Source of the DNA: an uncultured Prochlorococcus sp.
Lineage (GTDB): Bacteria > Cyanobacteriota > Cyanobacteriia > PCC-6307 > Cyanobiaceae
Direction of reading: 5' to 3'
NCBI GenBank assembly: GCA_902627325.1
Contig: CACOIM010000005.1
Span: forward strand, 1 to 55,180
DNA length: 55,180 nucleotides
Numbering within the stretch: the stretch's first letter is position 1; each line of letters begins with the position of its first letter. Of this stretch, positions 9,541 to 21,161 are shown piece by piece. Under the pieces are notes generated by a model. It saw nothing but the letters and a program-made list of their open reading frames with translations. It was not told where the DNA came from and ran no database searches. The position numbers and the translations under genes were made by a program.

Positions 9541-10761
9541 TTGAAAGGCTGGCAAGTTTTTAAAATAAGGGGTATACCTTTTAATGTCCATCCTTATTGG
9601 ATCGGTCTCCTTTTTTTATTCTCATGGAGCATTAGTGATCAAATTAATCTTATATATAGTGATTTATTTAACAATCAAGAGGCTTGGTTGATAGGTTTCT
9701 TCACATCATTTTTATTTTTATTTTCAATTATATTCCATCAGATTTTTCATACATATATTTGCCTTAATGAAGGAGTTAAAATTAAGAATATTACCTTCTT
9801 TTTTCTAGGAGCAGTTTTGCAAATAGAAAAAGATTGTCAAACTGCTTTAGGCAATATAAAAATATCTCTTGTAAGACCTCTTTTATGTTTTATAACATCT
9901 TTCTTTTTATTCTTAATAAGCAATTCTAGCGAATCCAAAGAGCAAATTTTCATAAATATAATAACCAGAGTTGGAGTTTTAAATTTATTTCTTGGACTAT
10001 TTAATTTAATCCCTTTTGGGACTTTGGATGGTGGCAACTTAGTTAAAAGTATCATTTGGCATTATTCTGGTAGCAAGAACAAAGGCAGAATTATATTAAA
10101 TAAATTTACTCTGTTTTTATCAATATTTCTGCTTACTGTCGGCGTTTTTTTACTATTTAGTTTAAATTTTTATTATGGATTAATATTATTTTTATTAGCA
10201 ATATTTGGAATTAATATTTCTAAATCTGATGATCAATATTTGAAAATTGAGAAAATTTTAAAATCTAATAATCTTCGTGAATTATCATTAAAACCGTTAA
10301 GAAAAATTGAATTTGATTTAACTTTAAGCCAGTTTAATAGATTGATAAAAGATGAAAATAATTTAGATAAATATTTTTTTATTACTAAAAATGGTAGATG
10401 GGATGGTTTTATCTCGGTTGATATTTTGAAGGATATTCCTGTTAAAAAATGGGATCTAAAAATTGTAAGTGAATTTAATAAATCAATTAAAAATTTCCCA
10501 TGCATTTTTGAGAAAGCACCGCTGTGGCAAATTATCGAAAAAATTGAAAAAACTAATGGAGGTACAGTATTAATAATTAATCCTTATGGTATTCCTATAG
10601 GATTATTGGATAGGAAAAATATTGGTTTCTTTGTTCTAAAGAAGCTTGGCTTTAATATTACTAATGAAATCTTAAATAAGATTAAATCAAAAAATAATTA
10701 TCCTTTAGGTATTGAGTTACCAAAGATAATCAAATTAATGAAGAGCAAAGGTGATATTTAG
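9541..10761 (+). CDS. Site-2 protease (M50)-like membrane protein with C-terminal CBS-like region; HExxH altered to HQIFH
   Basis: ORF 406 aa, TTG start; 'FHQIFHTY', 'NLIPFGTLDGG', several hydrophobic segments. Confidence 0.8.
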   Translation: MKGWQVFKIRGIPFNVHPYWIGLLFLFSWSISDQINLIYSDLFNNQEAWLIGFFTSFLFLFSIIFHQIFHTYICLNEGVKIKNITFFFLGAVLQIEKDCQTALGNIKISLVRPLLCFITSFFLFLISNSSESKEQIFINIITRVGVLNLFLGLFNLIPFGTLDGGNLVKSIIWHYSGSKNKGRIILNKFTLFLSIFLLTVGVFLLFSLNFYYGLILFLLAIFGINISKSDDQYLKIEKILKSNNLRELSLKPLRKIEFDLTLSQFNRLIKDENNLDKYFFITKNGRWDGFISVDILKDIPVKKWDLKIVSEFNKSIKNFPCIFEKAPLWQIIEKIEKTNGGTVLIINPYGIPIGLLDRKNIGFFVLKKLGFNITNEILNKIKSKNNYPLGIELPKIIKLMKSKGDI

Positions 10762-10773
10762 TAATTATTGATT

Positions 10774-11481
10774 TCACAAAATATTTTTTATTTCACAAGG
10801 TTTTAAAAAAATATTTTCTATTGATGAATCGGAATAATTTTCTAAAAAAGAGTTTTTTAAGTGTTTAATAATTTTCTTTTTACTTAAGTAGAGATTTAAT
10901 GGCTCTGGTGGTTTTTTATCAAATATTTTTATCCATAAATCTAATGGAGGATTTAGTTGTATCTCTCCATGTTGCAGAAATGAACCTTTTTTCCAATACT
11001 GAGCACTACCAATTATCTTATTACCATTTTCATCTACTAGGTCAGAAACATAATTCGTTCCGAAACAATGTTCCTTTATGCTCCCTTTTTTGACAGATCC
11101 ATTTTGTAAAGAAATACCTAAAAAAGCGAAACTTTTTATAAGCCAACTATTTATAAACTGATAACTGAATTTTTTATATTCAGGCTTATTAAAAGTTAAG
11201 GAATAAGTAATGCCTCCAGAGTGTAAAACTGCTCCTCCGCCTGAGGGTCTTCTTACTATATTAATTAAGCCTTTTTCTCTCAAATCTTTCCAATGTTCAG
11301 GAAACTCTTTTTGGTGAAAACCCAATGAAATCCAATTGCCTTCCCATAAGTAAAACCTTAAAGTAAAAAGAATATTATTATTTAAAATAGTTTTTTCTAG
11401 TAAATCTATATCAATAGACATTTGTTCATGACCTGATGTTTTAATGGTTGAAATAATTAATGCTTTTTTCTTATAATTCAA
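10774..11481 (-). CDS. Lipoate-protein ligase A family (BPL/LplA/LipB fold)
   Basis: ORF 235 aa; 'RRPSGGGAVLHSGGITYSL', 'KIIGSAQYWKKGSFLQHGEIQL'. Confidence 0.85.
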   Translation of the reverse strand: MNYKKKALIISTIKTSGHEQMSIDIDLLEKTILNNNILFTLRFYLWEGNWISLGFHQKEFPEHWKDLREKGLINIVRRPSGGGAVLHSGGITYSLTFNKPEYKKFSYQFINSWLIKSFAFLGISLQNGSVKKGSIKEHCFGTNYVSDLVDENGNKIIGSAQYWKKGSFLQHGEIQLNPPLDLWIKIFDKKPPEPLNLYLSKKKIIKHLKNSFLENYSDSSIENIFLKPCEIKNIL

Positions 11482-11722
11482 AATATGTTTTAGATGATAG
11501 TTAAAATTTTTTAATGATATATTTTAAGTCTATAAGTTTAACTAACTATTTAAATCATTTATTGTGAATTTCTATCTTAATTAATATAAAAAATTTTATT
11601 ACTATAAGTTAATATTATTTATATTATTTAATTTTAAAGAATATTTAAATTTGGCTTTTAATTTTTATATGTTATTAATAAATATATAAACAAGTTCTTT
11701 AAATTTCTAAAGTCTTCATCAC

Positions 11723-12082
11723 ATGATTTTAAATAAATATGTTGAGGGATCAAAAGTTATTCATTTCTTAAATAAGGATGAACTTCATAAGAAAAATGTA
11801 GTCAAAAAAAAAGAAAAAAATCTACTAACATCAACCTATTTACTATTAAAAATTTGTTTGTTTTTATTATCTTTTATAAGTTTGATTAAAATAGTAAACA
11901 TAACACAATTGAGAATGTCGAGGCTAAAGGAAATTAAAGATTCTTATTTATATGAAAAAGATAGATTTCAAAAATTAACAAATAGGTTTGATAACTTATT
12001 GTCCCCTCAAGGTCAGCAAAGATTTATGAAGGATCAAGATCAAATGATATCTCGTGACGTTATGAGAGTAATATGGCGTTAA
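11723..12082 (+). CDS. Conserved-looking hypothetical, one TM helix then a charged coil-like tail
   Basis: ORF 119 aa; one hydrophobic segment (STYLLLKICLFLLSFISLIKIV) then a charged helical region. Confidence 0.6.
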   Translation: MILNKYVEGSKVIHFLNKDELHKKNVVKKKEKNLLTSTYLLLKICLFLLSFISLIKIVNITQLRMSRLKEIKDSYLYEKDRFQKLTNRFDNLLSPQGQQRFMKDQDQMISRDVMRVIWR

Positions 12083-12130
12083 TGCAATTGAACTTTTTAT
12101 TTGCATTATCGAAAGTGTTAGTGAGGCTTA

Positions 12131-13141
12131 TTGCTAGTGGAAAAGTTTAAACAAGGGGTTGTTCTTATTACGGGGACTACATCTGGAGTTGGATTAAATA
12201 CCCTAAAACCCTTATTAAGTTCTGGTTGGAAGGTTGTTGCGATAAATCGTTCGAATAAGAGAGCTATCGATGCAGCATCAATGTTTTTAGGTAAAGATGA
12301 TTTAAACAAAATAAATTTTATTGAAATTGATTTATCAGATCTAAATCAAGTAAGGAAAGGTGCTCAAGAAATTTCAATAAAGTTTAAAGGTGCATTAAAA
12401 ATACTTATTTGTAATGCGGCTGTTTATAAACCACGATTGAGGAGACCAGATAGATCTGTCCAGGGCTTTGAGAATTCAATGGCAGTTAATCATTTTGGTC
12501 ACTTTTTGTTAATTAATCTTTTAATTAATGATTTAGTTAATTCTGATAAAGAGATTAATTTGAATGGAAAAAATATTTTATTTACTCCGAGAGTCACCAT
12601 TTTAGGAACTGTGACTGCAAATTATCTTGAATTAGGAGGAAAAATACCCATCCCAGCGCCTGCTGATTTAGGAGATTTGGCTGGTTTTGAAAAAGGTTTC
12701 CTCTCTCCAATAAGTATGGCAAATGGAAAGAAATTTAAGCCTGGGAAAGCTTATAAAGATAGTAAATTATGCAATATGATAACGGTTCAAGAATTAGCCA
12801 AAAGATATTCTTCTGAAAAAATTATATGTAATTCCCTCTATCCTGGTTGTGTGGCTAATAGCAAGTTGTTTAGGAATACTCCTTGGATTTTTAGATTACT
12901 ATTTCCACTATTTCAGAAATATATTACTAAAGGTTATGTTACTGAAAAGTTAGCTGGTCAGAGAGTTGCTTCGGTCGCAACAGATAGTGATCTGTTTCAA
13001 TCAGGAGTTCATTGGAGTTGGGGAAATAGACAAAAATTAGTTGGGAATGTATTTTCTCAGAAACTTTCAAAAAGGATAATTGATCCTGAACTTTCAAAGA
13101 AAACTTGGGATTTATCTATGAAATTGGTTGGCTTAAAATAA
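12131..13141 (+). CDS. por: Light-dependent protochlorophyllide oxidoreductase
   Basis: ORF 336 aa, TTG start; 'ITGTTSGVGLNTLKPL', 'NAAVYKPRLRRPDRSVQGFE', 'AYKDSKLCNM'. Confidence 0.95.
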   Translation: MLVEKFKQGVVLITGTTSGVGLNTLKPLLSSGWKVVAINRSNKRAIDAASMFLGKDDLNKINFIEIDLSDLNQVRKGAQEISIKFKGALKILICNAAVYKPRLRRPDRSVQGFENSMAVNHFGHFLLINLLINDLVNSDKEINLNGKNILFTPRVTILGTVTANYLELGGKIPIPAPADLGDLAGFEKGFLSPISMANGKKFKPGKAYKDSKLCNMITVQELAKRYSSEKIICNSLYPGCVANSKLFRNTPWIFRLLFPLFQKYITKGYVTEKLAGQRVASVATDSDLFQSGVHWSWGNRQKLVGNVFSQKLSKRIIDPELSKKTWDLSMKLVGLK

Positions 13142-13156
13142 TCTTAAGTATTTAAT

Positions 13157-14044
<888 letters not shown>

Positions 14045-14161
14045 TTAAGCTTAAATTATCTTATTTATATTCATTCTTACAGGGTAAATGCCACCTTGGA
14101 TATATTTATAAATAAATATTTATTTATTAATAATAAACTTCTAAAAGCAAGGATATAAAAG

Positions 14162-14208
14162 AGCATTTTAGAGTAATTCTTTATACTTTAAGTGTAAATA
14201 CTCATGCT
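14162..14208 (-). terminator. Long bulged hairpin between chlB and chlL
   Basis: + strand 5' arm AGCAT-(ttta)-GAGTA-(attc)-TTTATACTT pairs with a continuous 3' arm AAGTGTAAATACTCATGCT, with one G.U pair; minus-strand RNA continues as CTCTTTTAT. Confidence 0.45.
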
Positions 14209-14232
14209 TTAGTTTTACATATTATGTAAGAG

Positions 14233-15801
14233 TTAACTGAAAAATGCTTTTGCATCGTAAAGAGTCTCATCACTAATTTCTACTAGCCCTTTTGATAAGG
14301 CATATTTTTCGGTATTTGTCTTTACTTTTCCTCTAACAAAAAATGGAACTTTCGTTAATTCTGCTTTCCCAGAGTCCGTCCAAATTATTTCTTTAATGCA
14401 TGACTCGATGTTTTGTGAATTATTTTTATTCTCTTCAGTATTAACAGCTGTGTGTCCCAAATGGCTTTGGTGGCCATCAACGAATTCAAAATCATGTTTG
14501 AACATATCAATTAAATGTTCTTCCAATCCCATCATTAATGGATGTACCCAGTCATCAAAAATTACATTTGCGCCTTCCCATCCCATTTGAGGGCTATATC
14601 TTGCTGGCACATCTTGAACATGCATAGGTGTACTTATAACTGCGCATGGTATACCAAGTCTTTTAGCACTATGTCTTTCCATTTGGGTTCCTAAAACTAA
14701 TTCAGGTGATGTCTTTTTTATCGCATCTTCGACTTCAAGGTAATTGTTTGTTATGAGTGCTTCTAAATTTAAATCTTTTGCGACTCCTCTAACTTTTCTC
14801 GCTATCTCTCTACTATAAGTGCCTAATCCTACTACTTCAAAACCAAGCTCCTCCTTGGCTATTTTTGCGGCTGCAATTACGTGAGTTCCATCTCCAAAAA
14901 TAAAAACCCTTTTGCCTGTCAAATAATTAGAATCAACTGACTTTGAATACCATGGAAGTTTTGATTTATTTTCTAACTCGTCTTTATTTGTTAAAGGGAG
15001 ATCTAATTTTTTATGTACTTCATTGATAAAATTAATTGTATTCTCAATTCCTATTGGGATTGTAGTGGTATACTCCATTCCAAAATTTCTTTTAAGCCAT
15101 TCACATGAAGCTTCTGCAATTTCAAGATATAAACAGATATTTAAGTCCGCGTCAATTAATCTTTTAATATCATCTGGACTCGAATTAAGAGGAGAAACTA
15201 CATTTGTATCTATACCTTGCTCAGAGAGGATTCTCTGAATTTCTATTACATCATCTCTACATCTAAAGCCAAGAAGAGTCGGCCCTAATAAATTTACTTT
15301 TGGTCTTCGACCCAGTTCCTTCCACCTTTGTGGACTTATTTTGCTATTTTCTGAAGCAGCCTCTTTTAATAAAGTTCTTATTAATTGATAAAAAGTTTCT
15401 GAGGCCCCCCAATTCTCTTTTTTACTATAAGCGGGCAATTCTAAGTTAACAATTGGGATGTCAAATCCCATACCTTTTGCAAGTGCTCCTGGTTGATCTT
15501 GTATTAATTCTGCAGTACAACTCTCACCTATCAAAAGTGCTTTTGGTTTAAAGCGTTCCACAGACTCTGAAATATTTCTTTTAACTAATTCTGCCGTGTC
15601 ACCACCTAAGTCTCTTGCCTGAAAAGTTGTATATGTTACTGGAGGCCTTTTCCCTCTCCTTTCTATCATTGTAAAAAGGAGATCAGCGTAAGTATCACCT
15701 TGTGGAGCATGAAGTACGTAGTGCAAATCTTTCATTGAGGATGCAATTCTCATCGCCCCGACATGTGGAGGGCCTTCATATGTCCAAAGAGTTAATTCCA
15801 T
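14233..15801 (-). CDS. chlB: Dark-operative protochlorophyllide reductase subunit B
   Basis: ORF 522 aa; '[20 protein letters not shown]', '[18 protein letters not shown]'. Confidence 0.98.
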   Translation of the reverse strand: MELTLWTYEGPPHVGAMRIASSMKDLHYVLHAPQGDTYADLLFTMIERRGKRPPVTYTTFQARDLGGDTAELVKRNISESVERFKPKALLIGESCTAELIQDQPGALAKGMGFDIPIVNLELPAYSKKENWGASETFYQLIRTLLKEAASENSKISPQRWKELGRRPKVNLLGPTLLGFRCRDDVIEIQRILSEQGIDTNVVSPLNSSPDDIKRLIDADLNICLYLEIAEASCEWLKRNFGMEYTTTIPIGIENTINFINEVHKKLDLPLTNKDELENKSKLPWYSKSVDSNYLTGKRVFIFGDGTHVIAAAKIAKEELGFEVVGLGTYSREIARKVRGVAKDLNLEALITNNYLEVEDAIKKTSPELVLGTQMERHSAKRLGIPCAVISTPMHVQDVPARYSPQMGWEGANVIFDDWVHPLMMGLEEHLIDMFKHDFEFVDGHQSHLGHTAVNTEENKNNSQNIESCIKEIIWTDSGKAELTKVPFFVRGKVKTNTEKYALSKGLVEISDETLYDAKAFFS

Positions 15802-15808
15802 GATTTTG

Positions 15809-17068
<1,260 letters not shown>

Positions 17069-17226
17069 TCAATAAGTTTTGGATCTTATTTCTAAAGCAT
17101 GCATAAATTTCTAATTTAAAGAAAGTAATTGATTAAGTTCTCTTACAAATTGCATATATTTTAAAAACTTATATGAATGTTTAAAAACGCAAATGATTAA
17201 ATTTTTTGATCTAAAAAAGTGCAATT

Positions 17227-17595
17227 TTAATTTCTCCAATAATTATTTTCATCATTTAACTTAGAGATTTTCCAAACATTCCTTGCGATTTTTGTGGCTA
17301 ATAAACCTCCTCTTTCGACCTTAGATTTTCCCGGTTTAGCCCCCATCAAAACTGAAACTTCTGAAGTGCTTAAAGGCGCACCTGTTTTTATTGCTAGTTC
17401 TGTTAATTCAAGTCTATTTCTAAGGTTATTGAGGTTCTTACTCTCAGAATCTTCACCTGTAAGCCAGCTAAATGTAGGATCTTTTTGAGATAATTTCTGC
17501 ATCAAACTTAAACTAACTAATCCGAGAGTTTTGTCTGTAGTTAATTCTTCTGTTCCTAATGTTGAACTGATTGATTTATTTTGAGAAGATGCCAT
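17227..17595 (-). CDS. Hypothetical protein with possible winged-helix-like C-terminal half
   Basis: ORF 122 aa; divergent from csoS1D; 'LSTSEVSVLMGAKPGKSKVERGGLLATKIARNVWKI'. Confidence 0.65.
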   Translation of the reverse strand: MASSQNKSISSTLGTEELTTDKTLGLVSLSLMQKLSQKDPTFSWLTGEDSESKNLNNLRNRLELTELAIKTGAPLSTSEVSVLMGAKPGKSKVERGGLLATKIARNVWKISKLNDENNYWRN

Positions 17596-17692
17596 AATTT
17601 TGAGACTATTTAAATTGAAGTTATCGGTTCATAGGAACTATGCAAGTAAATTTAATAGAAAAATGGATCGATAATAAGTTATAGTCTCATGA

Positions 17693-18460
17693 ATGGAACC
17701 AACATCTAGCTTAAATAGGGCAGACAGAAAGAATAAACGTACTGTAGTTACAGGCTCTGAGATCCAATCTCAGGCGAATGCTGGTGGATTTATTACGACT
17801 GACTCAGAAAAGTCATTAGTTTCGAGGCAAGCAAGCCAAGTAGAACAGATTGAATTAAGAACATATGTTTTTCTTGATTCTTTACAGCCGCAGTTAGCTG
17901 CTTATATGGGTACTGTAAGCAGAGGTTTTTTGCCAATCCCGGGAGATTCATGCTTATGGATGGAAGTTTCTCCTGGAATGGCGATCCATAGGGTTACTGA
18001 CATAGCTTTAAAAGCTAGTAATGTTCGTCTAGGCCAGATGATTGTGGAAAGAGAATTTGGTTCATTTGCTCTCTACCATAAGGACCAAAGTACTGTTTTA
18101 CATTCTGGAGATGTTGTTCTGGACGCTATTGGGAGCGAAGTAAGAAAAAGAACAAAACCTACAACAAGTTGGACCGAGATTATTCGAGCGATAACACCTG
18201 ATCATTCAGTATTAATTAACAGACAAAATAGAAGTGGCTCAATGATTCAATCAGGTATGAGTATGTTTATTCTTGAAACTGAGCCAGCAGGTTATGTCTT
18301 AAAAGCAGCTAATGAAGCAGAAAAGGCTTCAAATATAACTGTTGTTGATGTTAAAGCTGTTGGAGCTTTTGGTAGATTAACTTTAGCAGGAAAAGAAGGC
18401 GATGTTGAGGAGGCGGCAGCAGCATCTATTAATGCTATTGAACAAATATCTAATTATTAA
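17693..18460 (+). CDS. csoS1D: Carboxysome shell protein CsoS1D (tandem BMC domain)
   Basis: ORF 255 aa; two BMC-like halves; 'RTYVFLDSLQPQLAAYMGTVSRGFLPIPGDSCLWMEVSPGMAIHRVTDIALKA'; next to the cso operon. Confidence 0.9.
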   Translation: MEPTSSLNRADRKNKRTVVTGSEIQSQANAGGFITTDSEKSLVSRQASQVEQIELRTYVFLDSLQPQLAAYMGTVSRGFLPIPGDSCLWMEVSPGMAIHRVTDIALKASNVRLGQMIVEREFGSFALYHKDQSTVLHSGDVVLDAIGSEVRKRTKPTTSWTEIIRAITPDHSVLINRQNRSGSMIQSGMSMFILETEPAGYVLKAANEAEKASNITVVDVKAVGAFGRLTLAGKEGDVEEAAAASINAIEQISNY

Positions 18461-18463
18461 AAT

Positions 18464-19048
18464 TTAATTTAAACCTAATTCTTTTTTTAGGAAAGGAGCA
18501 AGCTCTCTGGCAGCTTTCCCTCTGCTTCCTAATTTTGATAATTGAGAATCATTTAACTCTCCGTATACTCTATTAGCTTCTTTAACCCAAAAAATTGATT
18601 CAAATTCTCCGTCAGGATATTTTGGCTTTTTAAGAATTTCTCCCCAACAAATTCCAGTAGATTCTTTAACTAATTCTCCATTTGGATCGCATAGGACCAT
18701 ACAGCTAATAAGTCTTGCACTCCTATATGGTGTATCTCCAAGTTCATTTAATAGCTTTTTTACTTTTTCAGAATTGTTTTTGGCATATCTTGCTGAAAAA
18801 ATACCTGGTTTGCCTTCTAAAAAGTCAACTTCTAATCCTGAGTCATCAGCCAAAGCCCATGAGTTTGTCTTTATAGAAGCTGCTTTTGCTTTTAGTAATG
18901 CATTCTCCAAATATGTTTTGCCTGTCTCTTCTACATTTAGAGAATCAGGCTGTTTTATTACCTCTAAATTTAAAACATTAAGCATTTCAGAAATTTCTGA
19001 AACTTTTTTTAAATTGCCGCTAGCAATAATTAATCTTGTTTTACTCAA
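18464..19048 (-). CDS. rdgB: Non-canonical purine NTP pyrophosphatase (RdgB/Ham1)
   Basis: 'TRLIIASGNLKKVSEI', 'WALADDSGLEVDFLEGKPGIFSARYA'. The supplied ORF extends to 19114, but homology starts near a TTG at 19048. Confidence 0.9.
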   Translation of the reverse strand: MSKTRLIIASGNLKKVSEISEMLNVLNLEVIKQPDSLNVEETGKTYLENALLKAKAASIKTNSWALADDSGLEVDFLEGKPGIFSARYAKNNSEKVKKLLNELGDTPYRSARLISCMVLCDPNGELVKESTGICWGEILKKPKYPDGEFESIFWVKEANRVYGELNDSQLSKLGSRGKAARELAPFLKKELGLN

Positions 19049-19127
19049 CTTGCGAAAATAAATATTATTTATCTTAACTGAAAGATTGATACAGAGACAG
19101 GAAAGGTTGAACATTCCACACCTGAGC

Positions 19128-19150
19128 AGACAGGGCCTGTCTCGTACGAG
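19128..19150. promoter_or_regulatory. Two adjacent perfect palindromes in the rdgB-csoS1 intergenic region
   Basis: AGACAGG-G-CCTGTCT (19128-19142) and CTCGTACGAG (19141-19150) in otherwise AT-rich DNA. Confidence 0.6.
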
Positions 19151-19370
19151 GTTAAGTTAATGTAAATTTTTTATTAACACAACTGTATGTTTTGATGCTC
19201 TAACCAAATATTGTTAAGGAGAAATTTATCAATTATATCAAGGGTGATAAGCTGAACTTATATATCATAGTAAAAACATTAATCGAATTTTAGGTAAAAA
19301 TGCTTGACTTTTAAGGCCTCAATAGATCATTCTTCGATATGAACATTCCACATTTAGTAATTAGTAGGCA

Positions 19371-19682
19371 ATGGCTACAGAAACAATGGGTATCGCTCTC
19401 GGCATGATCGAGACACGCGGACTTGTACCTGCAATCGAAGCAGCAGACGCAATGACAAAGGCAGCAGAAGTTCGCCTTATTGGTCGTGAATTTGTTGGAG
19501 GCGGTTATGTAACCGTTTTAGTTAGAGGAGAAACTGGAGCAGTAAACGCAGCAGTTAGAGCTGGTGCTGATGCTTGTGAAAGAGTTGGTGATGGCCTAGT
19601 AGCTGCTCACATTATTGCTCGTCCTCATAGAGAAGTAGAACCTGCTTTAGGTAATGGAAATTTCCTTGGACAAAAGGACTAA
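19371..19682 (+). CDS. csoS1: Carboxysome major shell protein CsoS1 (BMC domain)
   Basis: ORF 103 aa; 'GMIETRGLVPAIEAADAMTKAAEVRLIGREFVGGGYVTVLVRGETGAV'. Confidence 0.97.
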   Translation: MATETMGIALGMIETRGLVPAIEAADAMTKAAEVRLIGREFVGGGYVTVLVRGETGAVNAAVRAGADACERVGDGLVAAHIIARPHREVEPALGNGNFLGQKD

Positions 19683-19745
19683 TTTTAGATAATTAAAAGC
19701 AAAAGGCTTTTGAACAATTTCCCTATAAAAACCTAAGGAGTATCT

Positions 19746-21161
19746 ATGAGTAAGAAGTATGACGCTGGGGTTAAGGAGTACAGAGACACCTACTGGACTC
19801 CTGAATATGTGCCCCTAGACACTGACCTATTAGCGTGCTTTAAATGCACAGGTCAGGAAGGTGTTCCCAGGGAGGAAGTTGCAGCAGCGGTTGCAGCAGA
19901 ATCATCAACTGGTACTTGGTCCACTGTTTGGTCTGAGTTATTAACAGACCTTGAATTTTATAAAGGTCGTTGTTACAGAATAGAAGATGTTCCTGGAGAT
20001 CAGGAATCTTTCTATGCATTTATAGCTTATCCTTTGGATCTATTTGAAGAAGGTTCTATCACAAACGTACTAACTTCATTAGTTGGTAACGTATTTGGTT
20101 TTAAAGCTCTAAGGCATCTACGTTTGGAAGATATTCGCTTCCCTATGGCTTTCATTAAGACATGTGGCGGACCTCCAAACGGTATACAAGTTGAGAGGGA
20201 TCGTCTTAATAAGTACGGTAGACCGTTACTTGGTTGTACCATCAAACCTAAATTAGGTTTGTCTGGTAAAAACTACGGTCGTGTTGTCTACGAATGCTTA
20301 AGAGGCGGACTCGATCTGACAAAAGATGATGAAAACATTAATTCTCAACCTTTCCAAAGATGGAGAGAGCGTTTTGAATTTGTTGCTGAAGCTGTAAAAC
20401 TTGCTCAGCAAGAAACAGGCGAAGTTAAAGGGCATTATTTAAATTGTACAGCTACAACTCCTGAGGAGATGTACCAACGTGCTGAGTTCGCTAAAGAACT
20501 TGATATGCCTATCATCATGCACGACTACATAACAGGTGGTTTTACTGCAAATACTGGTCTAGCTAACTGGTGTCGTAATAATGGAATGCTTCTCCATATT
20601 CATAGAGCTATGCATGCTGTTATTGATAGGCATCCAAAACATGGGATACATTTCCGTGTATTAGCTAAGTGTCTTCGCCTCTCAGGTGGTGACCAGCTAC
20701 ATACTGGAACAGTTGTAGGAAAGCTTGAAGGTGACCGTCAAACAACTCTTGGATTTATTGATAATTTAAGAGAATCTTTCGTTCCTGAAGATAGATCTAG
20801 AGGTAATTTCTTTGATCAAGATTGGGGATCAATGCCTGGAGTATTCGCAGTTGCATCGGGTGGTATTCATGTTTGGCATATGCCTGCACTTCTTGCGATT
20901 TTTGGAGATGACTCTTGTCTTCAGTTCGGAGGAGGAACACATGGACACCCATGGGGTTCAGCTGCTGGAGCTGCCGCCAATAGAGTTGCCCTTGAAGCTT
21001 GTGTAAAAGCACGTAACGCTGGTAGGGAAATCGAAAAAGAAAGTAGAGACATCCTTATGGAAGCTGCGAAGCATAGTCCAGAATTAGCTATTGCTTTAGA
21101 AACATGGAAAGAAATCAAGTTTGAATTCGATACTGTCGATAAGCTTGACGTTCAAAACTAG
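19746..21161 (+). CDS. rbcL: RuBisCO large subunit, form IA
   Basis: ORF 471 aa; '[24 protein letters not shown]', '[17 protein letters not shown]'. Confidence 0.99.
   Translation: MSKKYDAGVKEYRDTYWTPEYVPLDTDLLACFKCTGQEGVPREEVAAAVAAESSTGTWSTVWSELLTDLEFYKGRCYRIEDVPGDQESFYAFIAYPLDLFEEGSITNVLTSLVGNVFGFKALRHLRLEDIRFPMAFIKTCGGPPNGIQVERDRLNKYGRPLLGCTIKPKLGLSGKNYGRVVYECLRGGLDLTKDDENINSQPFQRWRERFEFVAEAVKLAQQETGEVKGHYLNCTATTPEEMYQRAEFAKELDMPIIMHDYITGGFTANTGLANWCRNNGMLLHIHRAMHAVIDRHPKHGIHFRVLAKCLRLSGGDQLHTGTVVGKLEGDRQTTLGFIDNLRESFVPEDRSRGNFFDQDWGSMPGVFAVASGGIHVWHMPALLAIFGDDSCLQFGGGTHGHPWGSAAGAAANRVALEACVKARNAGREIEKESRDILMEAAKHSPELAIALETWKEIKFEFDTVDKLDVQN

Noticed and set aside
11482-11722. Looked for a small photosystem gene such as psaM in this AT-rich gap near por
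   Set aside because: No short ORF with a recognisable psaM-like sequence was found on a manual read; absence is not proven.
18464-19114. rdgB in opposite orientation inside the carboxysome locus considered as a recent insertion
   Set aside because: As far as I recall this gene order is usual in Prochlorococcus, and no insertion scars were seen.
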